Origin: Cyanobium usitatum str. Tous
GTDB lineage: Bacteria > Cyanobacteriota > Cyanobacteriia > PCC-6307 > Cyanobiaceae
NCBI RefSeq assembly: GCF_003011885.1
Contig: NZ_PXXO01000007.1
Span: forward strand, 1-64,000
Direction: 5' to 3'
DNA length: 64,000 nucleotides
Both the position numbers and the translations under genes were made by a program. How positions within the stretch are numbered: the stretch's first letter is position 1; each line of letters starts with the position of its first letter. Below, in pieces: positions 1-7,771 of this stretch. The notes below the pieces were generated by a model that worked only from the letters and a program-made list of their open reading frames with translations, had not been told where the DNA came from and ran no database searches.

Positions 1-168
1 GGTCAACTGAATGCGCAGAGCGCGCAGACGGCGGAGCAAAGCCAGCAGCGAGAGGTGCTGCAGGCAAGGGTGGAAGAACTGCAGGGTCAACTGAATGCGC
101 AGAGCGCGCAGACGGCGGAGCAAAGCCAGCAGCGAGAGGTGCTGCAGGCAAGGGTGGAAGAGCTGCAG
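1..168 (+). repeat. 84-bp in-frame tandem repeat, two copies
   Basis: Bases 1-84 and 85-168 are identical except for one silent A/G difference (gaa versus gag) near the end of the unit. Each copy encodes 28 residues, exactly four coiled-coil heptads, so unit gain or loss keeps the register. More copies may lie to the left of the window. Near-identity implies recent duplication or gene conversion. Confidence 0.9.
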
Positions 169-360
169 GGTCAGCACGCCGTATTGGGGGTCGAACGCGA
201 TCAACTCCTGCAAGCGCGTGAAGACCTACAGAATCAAGTTCGCGAGCAACAGGAGCGCCTCGATCGAATCAACATCGAGCTTGATGAGATTCTCGTCTTG
301 ATTGATCAAGACCGTTCTGAAGCTCCCGAATCCCGTGATATAGGCGTAGAAAACGTATAA
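1..360 (+). CDS. C-terminal part of a coiled-coil protein (5' end outside window)
   Basis: The reading frame is open from the first base and ends at TAA 358-360, so only the last 119 residues are visible. They are rich in Gln, Glu, Ala and Arg with Leu/Val at heptad spacing, as in a long coiled coil, and end in an acidic tail. The first 168 bases are two copies of an 84-base unit (28 residues, four heptads). No catalytic motif is present. Similar tails occur at the C-termini of sugar methyltransferases and glycosyltransferases of polysaccharide islands, and the FkbM gene at 6512-7492 also ends in a coiled coil, so a surface-polysaccharide role is plausible. That is inference only. Confidence 0.6.
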   Translation, partial: GQLNAQSAQTAEQSQQREVLQARVEELQGQLNAQSAQTAEQSQQREVLQARVEELQGQHAVLGVERDQLLQAREDLQNQVREQQERLDRINIELDEILVLIDQDRSEAPESRDIGVENV

Positions 361-405
361 ATCTCTTGCGGATTCGACGTCAAGATGAAAGCATTCAGGG
401 ACTAA

Positions 406-587
406 TCACACCGTCCAGATCTCCTCCAGATCAATCAGCAGCCCAGGGAAAAGGGGCCATATTTCCACGGCTTGTTCGTCCGGAATTAGCAGCCAGCCGA
501 GTCGGGCTCCGTTGGCCTGGTAAGCAGCCATCTTCCGGCGTAGGGCGGTCAGCCCCCGTGGGCCTTCTTCCGTAAAGCAGATTTTTG
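406..587 (-). pseudogene. Uma2-family (DUF820) endonuclease remnant
   Basis: On the minus strand the frame reads a segment with LTALRRKM, then YQANGARLGWLL, IPDEQAVEIWP and a terminal LDLEEIW before TGA at 406-408. This order matches the C-terminal half of Uma2-family proteins, PD-(D/E)XK-fold nucleases very common in cyanobacteria. The segment between VEIWP and LFPGL is shorter than usual, which suggests an internal deletion, and nothing upstream of about base 587 continues the frame. Instead the sequence changes into a glycosyltransferase fragment. It is therefore debris, not a gene. Confidence 0.55.
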
Positions 588-596
588 ATGGGCACC

Positions 597-650
597 TCCG
601 GTGCAGAAATCGGTGTTGCCGCAGCAGGCCGATGCAATCACATCCATGCC
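597..650 (-). pseudogene. Glycosyltransferase tail remnant (copy C)
   Basis: The minus strand encodes GMDVIASACCGNTDFCTG, which aligns with GVDVIATDFGGNTDFCSG in the intact glycosyltransferase at 4290-6515 and with a second remnant at 2695-3223. Only about 18 residues survive. It is the third and most eroded copy of the same gene tail and is joined directly to the Uma2 remnant. Confidence 0.6.
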
Positions 651-690
651 AATGCCTGCGCGACCAGAAGTCACTGCATACCCCCCCCTA

Positions 691-710
691 GACTGGTCAA
701 CTAACTAGTC
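691..710. promoter_or_regulatory. Imperfect inverted repeat upstream of the Phd/VapC operon
   Basis: GACTGGT (691-697) and ACTAGTC (704-710) form an inverted repeat with one mismatch and a 6-base spacer. It sits directly before the ribosome binding site (AAAGGAGGG, ending at 720) of the antitoxin gene. Antitoxins of this family normally repress their own operon by binding such a palindrome. The assignment as operator is inference from position. Confidence 0.4.
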
Positions 711-725
711 AAAAGGAGGGCTGTC

Positions 726-980
726 ATGACGGTCTGGCCTGTGCAGCACGCCAAGGCGCGCTTCAGCGAGCTGCTCGATGCCTGCCAGCGTGAAGGTCCT
801 CAGGTGGTATCGCGGCGCGGCGCTGAAACCGCGGTTCTGGTGCCGATCGAGCAATGGCAGCGTCTGCAGGCTGCCGCTAGGCCCAGCCTCAAACAGCTTT
901 TATTAACTCCTGAAGCCCGGGCAGAAGGGCTCGCGCCACCTCGTGGTGAGGCCCGCCGCCGGGCTGTGGAGGAGCTTTAG
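726..980 (+). CDS. Type II antitoxin, Phd/YefM family
   Basis: 84 residues starting MTVWPVQHAKARFSELLDAC, the typical Phd/YefM opening: a short beta-strand and helix forming the DNA-binding half, followed by the RRG...VLVPIEQW segment. The C-terminal tail is charged (EARRRAVEEL), the part that wraps the toxin. A strong ribosome binding site (AAAGGAGGG, ending five bases before the ATG) and an inverted repeat precede it. The PIN toxin starts four bases after the stop. The antitoxin frame is intact while the toxin is frameshifted, so the protein may now act only as a stray repressor or as protection against related toxins. Confidence 0.85.
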   Translation: MTVWPVQHAKARFSELLDACQREGPQVVSRRGAETAVLVPIEQWQRLQAAARPSLKQLLLTPEARAEGLAPPRGEARRRAVEEL

Positions 981-983
981 CGC

Positions 984-1407
984 ATGGCCTTCTTGCTCGA
1001 TACCAACGTGGTGTCCGAACTGCGCAGGCCACGCCCCCCATGGCGCTGTGCTCGCTTGGCTTGAGAGCACCGATGACGTCGATCTCCATCTCACCAGCGT
1101 GACCATCGGCGAAATCCAGGCTGGTATCGAGCTGATCCGCGAACAGGACCCTGGCAAAGCCAGCGAGATCGAGCTCTGGCTCGATCAGGTGTGCGACACC
1201 TTCAATATCCTCAGCATGGAAGACCTAGCCTTCCGCTGCTGGGCCCGACTGATGCATCGCCAGTCCGACACCCTCTACGAAGACGCGATGATCGCCGCCA
1301 TCGCCAAGGTGCACCACCTAACGGTGGTTACCCGAAACGTGGCTGATTTCAACCGGTTTGAGGTTCCTCTGCTCAATCCGTTCACGCCAGACGCGTCCCA
1401 TCCCTGA
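984..1407 (+). pseudogene. VapC-type PIN ribonuclease toxin, frameshifted
   Basis: The gene begins at ATG 984 with MAFLLDTNVVSELRRPRP, carrying the first catalytic Asp of PIN domains in LLDTNV. After a run of six C at about 1032-1037 this frame stops within 40 bases. Removing one C joins it to the +1 frame (HGAVLAWLES...), which continues through TSVTIGEIQAGIELI, YEDAMIAAIA and VVTRNVADF, the usual Glu, Asp and VTRN...DF motifs of PIN nucleases, to TGA at 1405-1407. Combined length of about 140 residues fits VapC. The slip lies in a homopolymer, so it may be true inactivation, slippage-based variation or an assembly error. Confidence 0.85.
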
Positions 1408-1624
1408 TCGCTCCGCTCTAACTGGGCTTTACTCAGTGCTCTCGCCCTGGGGCGAAAAGGGTTTGATCATCAAGGCCACCTGCTGCGACAGATGAAGGAA
1501 TCAAAAGGCTCCACTTGCAGCCATCTGGGCATGGCACCTACCGGAGTGGCCTTGGCCATTGATCCTAGGAACAACCACGACCTGCAGCGCATCCACGACC
1601 CGCCGACCTGAGAGTCCTCGGCAT

Positions 1625-2545
1625 TCAGCCGGCGTGCTCAGCCAACCAGCTCGCCAGATCGTCGGCGCCAGCGAAATCGAGCAGCGCGTCGGTCAGGGCC
1701 TCCAGCTGCTGCAGCGGCAAGGCTTGAATATGGGCAGTGGTGGCCTCACTCAAGGGGCCGCAGCGGTGGTTGAGCTGGCGGATGGCCATAGCGGCGGCCT
1801 CTGCGGCGCGCCCTCGGGCTTCTCCTCGGGCTTCGCCCTCCTGCCGGCCTTCTTCGATCCACTCCTGGGCCCAACGGGTGTGGCGCAGATGATCGGTGGG
1901 GAGATTGATCAAGGCCATGATTTCCTCGCGAGTGAGATGGGGAAACCGCTCTCCCAGGATAGAGAGAACGGTCTCAAGTAGATCGGGGCGTGGCTGCAGG
2001 ATCTGTTCGGTGGCGCCTGGAATATCGGGCTTGGGCAGCACCGGCAGGGTGAGGAGGCTGAGCAGAGGGACGAGCCCAGGCTGCTGGCCAAGCTCTTCCA
2101 GGCTGAGCCAGTGCACGCCTGCAAGAAACGCCCCCAACTGGTGCGGCCGCCGATTGGGCCCCAGCCTGAGCCGATGGTGTGGCACAACCACAACCACCTC
2201 CAGGTGCTGCACCTGAGGGTGGAGCTGCAGGAAGCGAAAGCTCTGGGCTGCCAGCCGATGCTTAAAGCCAGCTTTGCCTTGCATCTGCACCTCCAGCAGC
2301 ACCACCGGCTGCTGGGGTGTGCCCGTTTCTGCCGAGCTCGGCCAGAGGGCGCCATCGAGGCGGTGGTTCGCCTCTTTGAGCTCCGGCGCTCATAGCCGCA
2401 AGGCTTCTGCGAAGCAGTAGCGGTAAAGCGCATCCCCAGGCGCATCCGCCCCCAAGCTGGCCGTTACCCCAGAACCAGGCAACAGCAGCGTGATCAGATC
2501 CGGCGCGCTCTGGAACAGGCCATAGAACCAGTGATCCGTTTTCAA
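1625..2545 (-). pseudogene. Rpn-family nuclease (DUF2887 + DUF4351), copy 1, disrupted
   Basis: The gene starts at TTG 2543-2545 behind a GGAGG site and reads KTDHWFYGLFQSAPDLITLLLP, the DUF2887 N-terminus of Rpn/PD-(D/E)XK recombination-promoting nucleases. It stops after 51 residues at 2390-2392. The remainder continues in another frame from about 2389 (ELKEANHRLDGALW, PVVLLEVQM) to 1625 and ends in a DUF4351 domain (LEALTDALLDFAGADDLASWL). Against the second copy (3274-4161), the break coincides with an extra stretch of roughly 25 bases containing GCTTC-GCA-GAAGC, a small hairpin next to TA. Such proteins are abundant in cyanobacteria and thought to promote recombination. This copy cannot make a full protein. 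Confidence 0.8.
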
Positions 2546-2694
2546 GGCCAACCTCCTGGCATCACTCGCCTCGCAACCAAGCCACTAATCAAATAGTACG
2601 CCAGTACCAAACGTTATTTGTGTTCCCGCCGGTTCTCGCCAAGCGCCTGCAGCGGGCGCGCCCCATCCGCCACCACCCACCCCAGGTCGCCCCC

Positions 2695-3223
2695 TCAAAC
2701 CTGCGACTCCGCCCTCCACTTCAACCGCCCCGCCAACTCCCGCCGCTGGGCCCACAGCTCCTCCAGCCGCGCCCGGTAGCGGCCGCCCACAACGGCAAAC
2801 GAGAACCGCTGCCGATACGCCGCCAACACCGACGGATCCCTGCTGGGATCGGCCGCTGCCGCCTCGTGATCGGTGGCCAGAGCCAACCGCCGAGCTGCCA
2901 CCTGCTGCATCAGCTCAGCGGCATGCTCCAGATCCGACTCCCCCTACACGTGGCCATCAGCGCACGGGGTGGGCCAGGGGGCCGGTGCAGAAATCGGTGT
3001 TGCCGCCGTAGGCCATGGTGATCACATCCACGCCAAGTTGCAGGGCTTCCGCCATGCCGCGCCCGAAGCCTTCTGAGCGGTGCAGGGAGAGGAACACATT
3101 GCAGCAGCCGTAGAGGGCGAGGAGCTTGTCTGGCGGAAGGATGAAGAGAAGGGCGCGCTCTTCTTGCAGCCAGTTTGGAATGGCGCCTAACGAGATGGCC
3201 TCGGCCGCGGATGCCAAAAACAC
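2695..3223 (-). pseudogene. Glycosyltransferase C-terminal remnant (copy B)
   Basis: Two minus-strand frames match the end of the intact glycosyltransferase at 4290-6515. One (about 2957-3223) has LLALYGCCNVFLSLHRSEGF, GRGMAEALQLGVDVI and GGNTDFCTGPLAHPVR, the GT4 nucleotide-sugar-binding region. The other (2695-2910) has RFSFAVVGGRYRARLEELWA near the C-terminus. The stretch between them is shortened and shifts frame, so this is not expressible as one protein. The segment lies exactly between the two Rpn copies, as expected if a block of glycosyltransferase tail plus Rpn gene was tandemly duplicated. Confidence 0.75.
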
Positions 3224-3273
3224 CGTTTGCCGCCAGGGCCTTCACGGCTTGCAGCCCTAACGACTCTCGTTGT

Positions 3274-4161
3274 TCAGCCGGTGTGCTCAGCCAACCAATT
3301 GGCCAGATCATCTGGGCCGCTGAAATCGAGCAGCGCCTCAGCCAAGGCCTCGAGCTGATCCAGCGGCAGAGCTTGGATGCGGGCGGTAGTGACTTCGCTC
3401 AGGGGGCCGCAGCGACGGTTGAGCAGACGGAGCGTCACCTTGGCCTCGCCTAGGGCCTCACCCTCTTCACGGCCCAGATCAAGGAGCATCTGGGCGGCGC
3501 GGGTGTGGAGTAACTGGTCGGTGGGGATGCCGGCGAACACCATGAGTTCCTCGGTGGTGAGTGTTGGAAGCCGTTAAAGCAGCATAGTTAGAACGGCAGA
3601 GAGCAGTTCCGGATGACGCTCCAGAACCTGCTGGGTGCTGCGCTTGAGCTCCGCTTCTGGCCGCACTGGCAGCGTCAACATGGTGAGCCAAGGATCGAGA
3701 TCGGCTTGCTGGCCCAGCTCCTCCAGGCTCAGCCAGATCACGCCATCGAGAAAGGCCTGCAGCTGCTGGGGCAGCTGGGCCGGACCGAGCTTGAGGCGCC
3801 GGTGCGGCACCACCACAACCACGGCCAGATGCAGCACCTGGGGATGCATCTGCAGAAAGCGAGCGGTCTGAGCAAAGAGCCGGTGCTTGAAGCCAGGCTT
3901 GGCGTGCATCTGAACCTCCAGCAGCACCACCGGCTGCTCGGGTGTGCCCATTTCTGCCGAGCGCGGCCAGAACGCCCCATCGAGACGATGGTTCGCCGCT
4001 TTCAGTTCAGGTGCGTCAAAGCGGTAGAGCACATTGCCTGGAGAATCCGGCGCGAGCGAGGGCACTGCAGAGGCCCCTACAGCACCTGCCGCCGGCAACA
4101 GCAGCGTGATCAGGTCCGGGGCGCTCTGAAACAGGCCGTAGAACCAGTGATCCGTTTTCAA
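3274..4161 (-). pseudogene. Rpn-family nuclease (DUF2887 + DUF4351), copy 2, single nonsense codon
   Basis: Start TTG at 4159-4161 with a GGAGG site seven bases upstream. The protein reads KTDHWFYGLFQSAPDLITLLLP, ANHRLDGAFWP, PVVLLEVQMHAKPGFKHRL, then a predicted C-terminal DUF4351 (GPLSEVTTARIQALPLDQL, LANWLAEHTG). The only break is TAA at 3574-3576; the frame continues unchanged on both sides, and copy 1 has a Glu codon at the aligned position (LGERFPHL versus LL-stop-RLPTL), so one G-to-T change explains it. An internal ATG at about 3543 could restart a short C-terminal piece. The gene lies downstream of the GT2-GT4 gene on the same strand. Confidence 0.85.
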
Positions 4162-4289
4162 GGCTCAGCCTCCGGCTTGCTGCAACCAGAAGGGCACCAA
4201 GACACGACCACGACCCACCAAACCAAACCCAATAGTGCGCCAGTACCAGACACGACGCATCCGTAATTTCACGGTCTGAACCGCTGCGC

Positions 4290-6515
4290 TCACCACCCCA
4301 CTGGGCTCCGATCCCCCCGCCAGCGCAACCGAGCGCCAACACCCTCGCGATCCGCCCACAGCTCCTCCAGCCGCGCCCGATAGCGCCCGCCCACAACGGC
4401 AAAGGAAAAACGCTCTCGATAGCTGGCCAAAACAGCGGGATTACGGCTGGGATCGACAGCATGAGGATCCGCCGCTAGAGCCAACCGCCGCGCCGCCACC
4501 GCACGACAAAGCTCAGCTGCATGCTCCAGATCAGGTTCAGCCCAGCTGTGACCATCGGCACAGGGATAGGCGCCGCGGGGGATGGGGGCCGGGCGGTAGC
4601 GCACGGGGTGGGCAAGCGGGCCGCTGCAGAAGTCGGTGTTGCCACCGAAATCGGTGGCGATTACATCCACACCGAGCTGGAGGGCTTCTGCCATGCCGCG
4701 CCCGAAGCCTTCTGAGCGGTGCAGGGATAGGAACACATCGCAGCAGCCGTAGAGCGCCAGCAACTCCTCCCGCGGCAGACTCTCAGCGATCAGCACAATC
4801 CTGGAATCCTCCGCGGCGCGAGCCTGCAGCCAGTGCCATTCGGCGCTGAAGCCCTGGGGCGGGAAGGTTTTGATCAGCAGGGCCACGTGCTCGGAGAGCG
4901 GGTGGACGTTGCACTCCCGCCCGAAGGTGGCCGGCAGGTGCGGCAGGGGGAAGGCCAGCTGGAAGGCCTCCAGGGCCGCCATCGGGTTTTTGCGGATGGC
5001 GGTGGAGTTGAGATCGAAGCCATAACCGAACAGCACCGCCTCGGCGGGCAGGCCATGACGAAGGCGGGCGGCGGCGCGGGCTGGGGCACTGCAAAAACGC
5101 TCGGGATCAGGAATCTCTGCCGCAGAGGGCATCACCTGCAGGGGCCGGCCGGCTTCGACAGCGGGAGCTTCCAGTGCTTTGCCTGTGAAGCGGCTGAAGG
5201 GCCAGAGCTCATCGGCCACCTGCAGCAAAGGCAGCCAGGCTTCAGGCCATTGCAGCGTTTCCCAGGGCCAATTGGTGAGGGTGTAGCGCTCACGCAGCGG
5301 ATCACAGCCGCTCTCCTGTAACCAGCGGGCCTGGATCGGTGCCGCCATGCACACCAAATTGAAGGCGTAGGGGCCGCCTGTGGGATCAGTGCAGAGCAGG
5401 GGCTCGAGGCTTCGGTCACTGCAGGCGGAACCGTTAGCTGCTGCGTGATAAATCACGCAGCAAGGCAAACCGGCGGCTTGCAGAGCACGGGCTGCCATGC
5501 GCAATTCCTCACCTATGCCGAAGACTTCAAAGGCATGGCCGATCAGATTTACCCCGAAAGGGCGCTGCTGAAATGGCACCAACTCCGCCACTCGTTGATA
5601 GAAATTCATAGGTTGCCAACGAACGCATTGAGTTTGCGTTGGCCTAAGAATCTCCTGCTCGAGCAAAGTGCGCTGAAGATTAACAAAATCGTCGGGAGTT
5701 AACCAGTGGCGTTTCTGATCAGCCAGCTCACGCAAGTAAGACACACAGCCATCACTTTCGGGCAACTCCGCCATGCCAAGTTGCAGGTCTAGGGCGATGT
5801 TCTGAAGGCATGTGACACCGGTGCGCCCGAAGTGGCACGCCAACGGCTCGGTGTTCTCTAGTGCGACCTCAGCCTGCTGGGGCCTGCTGATCGTTGCACT
5901 TTGGAGGGGGTTTCGGCACTGCAGGTGGGGCAAGTAGCCAATGCGGTGAGGGAAAGCCTCAAAAGCCCGGACCCAGAAGTCAAAATCGAAAGCGCATCCG
6001 CACTGCGCATCAAACTCACCGAGCAACAGGCCCATCGTGCGGCGGAACAAAACGGTGGGCTGGCAGATGAAGGAATGCGAGCGGAAGCGACCCGGCCCCA
6101 CCGAGCCCGGCAGCGTGTGATAGGGCTGGGACAGACCTGTATCGCGGTTGAATTCCTCGCCCTCCCCGTAGAGCATCAACCACTCAGGATGGTCGGTTAG
6201 GGCGTTAACCGCTCGGGTAAGTGCGCCTGGAGTGTATGCGTCGTCGACATTGAGCCAACCGATCAGGCTGCCTCGGGCACGGCAAAGCGCTTTCTGAAGG
6301 GCATCAGCAGGGCCGCGGTCAGGTTCGCTCACCAAACGCAGGCGGGGCTCACGTGAGGCAAGTTCCTGAAACCAGCCGATACTGCCATCCGGCGAGCCAC
6401 CATCTGCAATAACAAGCTCCAGGCAATCAGGCTGGGCGAGGATCGAGTCAACCGCCTCCCTCGGGATGAGCCCTGGGCTTAAGCAGGGCATGAGCACGGA
6501 GACAGACGCTTTCAA
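4290..6515 (-). CDS. Two-domain glycosyltransferase (GT2 + GT4 fusion)
   Basis: 741 residues. The N-terminal third (about 3-230) is a GT2 GT-A domain: SVLMPCLSPG, ELVIADGGSPDGS, EPDRGPADALQKAL and the metal-binding region GWLNVDDAYTPG. From about residue 320 comes a GT4 GT-B domain, with NLIGHAFEVFGIGEELR opening and ALYGCCDVFLSLHRSEGFGR...GVDVIATDFGGNTDFC in the nucleotide-sugar site. The protein would add two successive sugars in O-antigen or capsule synthesis on the cytoplasmic side. The start is TTG 6513-6515, overlapping the stop of the FkbM gene (TTGA), which implies coupled translation. Tail copies of this gene occur at 2695-3223 and 597-650. Confidence 0.85.
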   Translation of the reverse strand: MKASVSVLMPCLSPGLIPREAVDSILAQPDCLELVIADGGSPDGSIGWFQELASREPRLRLVSEPDRGPADALQKALCRARGSLIGWLNVDDAYTPGALTRAVNALTDHPEWLMLYGEGEEFNRDTGLSQPYHTLPGSVGPGRFRSHSFICQPTVLFRRTMGLLLGEFDAQCGCAFDFDFWVRAFEAFPHRIGYLPHLQCRNPLQSATISRPQQAEVALENTEPLACHFGRTGVTCLQNIALDLQLGMAELPESDGCVSYLRELADQKRHWLTPDDFVNLQRTLLEQEILRPTQTQCVRWQPMNFYQRVAELVPFQQRPFGVNLIGHAFEVFGIGEELRMAARALQAAGLPCCVIYHAAANGSACSDRSLEPLLCTDPTGGPYAFNLVCMAAPIQARWLQESGCDPLRERYTLTNWPWETLQWPEAWLPLLQVADELWPFSRFTGKALEAPAVEAGRPLQVMPSAAEIPDPERFCSAPARAAARLRHGLPAEAVLFGYGFDLNSTAIRKNPMAALEAFQLAFPLPHLPATFGRECNVHPLSEHVALLIKTFPPQGFSAEWHWLQARAAEDSRIVLIAESLPREELLALYGCCDVFLSLHRSEGFGRGMAEALQLGVDVIATDFGGNTDFCSGPLAHPVRYRPAPIPRGAYPCADGHSWAEPDLEHAAELCRAVAARRLALAADPHAVDPSRNPAVLASYRERFSFAVVGGRYRARLEELWADREGVGARLRWRGDRSPVGW

Positions 6516-7492
6516 CGCTGCAATAGCTGCCTGAGCTTGCCTGACACCTGTCGCAGTACTGCTTCTGCGTTTGGTGGATCTGCTGATCTCTGTTCGAGCT
6601 CAGCGTGCAGTTGCTCAATTACATGATCCTGCGCTGCAAGTTGCTGCTTAAACTCGTCGAGGGCCCGCAATGCCTGGGCCGCTTCCTTTCGAGCTTCAGC
6701 CAACGCAGCAAGATCCTTTTTTTGCTGCGCCAGGCCTTCAAAGAGCCTGTAGCCAATAGGGATCATGGGTATGTCAAAGATATTAGGAGGAAGCATCATC
6801 GACTCGTACACCAAGCGCAGGCCGGCGTCACAATAGTAATCATTTAGACCATCATGAAAGAAGTATTCATACGAGCAATCAAGAAGATAGTCGCGGCAAG
6901 GCTTACGATGAGAGGCCGACAATCGTGTCTGAGGAACCGTTGCCTCTAAAAGAATAACTTGTGGCCTTTGGTGCTCCGGAAGACTCTTGACATCGAGCCC
7001 TAAAAGCGCTTTGTACTCCCAGCCCTCGACGTCAAGCTTTAGAAAGTTTATTGGGCGATTAGACGCATATCTTTCAATGATTTCACGAAGGGTACTGGAA
7101 GGCACGTACCTTTTAGATGAGCTATGACTATGGCGATCAAAAGAAGCTTGGGAGCCAAAAACAGCTTCTGAGAGCAGTCTGTGATGTCCCCACATTGTGG
7201 GATCGTCCCCTGAGACAAGGAGTGGGACGGCATCGGCACCAATATCATCAACTACGGCCAGACAGAGATTGACATCCTGGACTCTTTCGCTGCTTAAGAT
7301 ATCAAAAACTTCTGCGACAGGCTCAATGTTAATACCTCTCCAGCCCTGATCATAAAATATTGCGGTAACATTGTCGCGTCTTGGATGCCACGCCCCGACA
7401 TCAACGTAAAAACCTTTGTCTATGCCCGAAAAAAGGCGATAGAGGTAGAGATCCTCAAAGTTTTGCGCATAGAATCTCTGGGGTGTCCACAT
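6512..7492 (-). CDS. FkbM-family SAM methyltransferase with C-terminal coiled coil
   Basis: 326 residues. YVDVGAWHPRRDNVT (about 29-43) is the SAM-binding motif I of FkbM methyltransferases, and INFLKLDVEGWEYKALLG is the family's conserved later motif. FkbM enzymes O-methylate sugars or polyketides. The last 70 residues (QQKKDLAALAEARKEAAQAL onward) are a charged coiled coil, probably for assembly with the glycosyltransferase encoded next. The downstream gene overlaps by four bases, so the two are one operon, and methylation of the glycan made by that enzyme is the likely role. The upstream side (7493 onward) is insertion-sequence debris. Confidence 0.85.
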   Translation of the reverse strand: MWTPQRFYAQNFEDLYLYRLFSGIDKGFYVDVGAWHPRRDNVTAIFYDQGWRGINIEPVAEVFDILSSERVQDVNLCLAVVDDIGADAVPLLVSGDDPTMWGHHRLLSEAVFGSQASFDRHSHSSSKRYVPSSTLREIIERYASNRPINFLKLDVEGWEYKALLGLDVKSLPEHQRPQVILLEATVPQTRLSASHRKPCRDYLLDCSYEYFFHDGLNDYYCDAGLRLVYESMMLPPNIFDIPMIPIGYRLFEGLAQQKKDLAALAEARKEAAQALRALDEFKQQLAAQDHVIEQLHAELEQRSADPPNAEAVLRQVSGKLRQLLQR

Positions 7493-7524
7493 GCAGAAGT
7501 GATCTCACATACATTGAAAAGATT

Positions 7525-7632
7525 TTAGCGCGAGACCTCTGCCAATGCCTTGGTCAACCAATCACGGGGTGATGGCGGCAGCAAAATGGGCTGATCGGTT
7601 TGCCAGGGACGGAAGGGCTTCGGCTTGTTCAT
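7525..7632 (-). pseudogene. IS1182-family transposase N-terminal remnant
   Basis: A 35-residue frame, MNKPKPFRPWQTDQPILLPP then SPRDWLTKALAEVSR, behind a GGAG site. The opening matches the start of IS1182-family transposases (M..PKPYRPWQPEQ..LLPPSP.DWL). The frame then leaves the family and stops at 7525-7527. Only the extreme 5' end of the element is left. Confidence 0.6.
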
Positions 7633-7771
7633 ATCCCATTCTCCAGGGCAGAACCATTGCAGTCACTCCGATCTGGGCAGATAAGAGGCGACTGTGTTGG
7701 GCTTCCTGAGAAAGTGAGCGCGAGGCCAAGCTGTCAAAGAGCCGAGCTTGAATGGGCCGGAGCCTGGCCGT

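Noticed and set aside
681-688. Run of eight C upstream of the Phd antitoxin as a phase-variable promoter tract
   Set aside because: No promoter boxes could be placed around it, so there is no basis beyond the homopolymer.
1559-1981. Plus-strand frame opposite Rpn copy 1
   Set aside because: The minus strand carries clear DUF2887/DUF4351 similarity; the plus frame does not.
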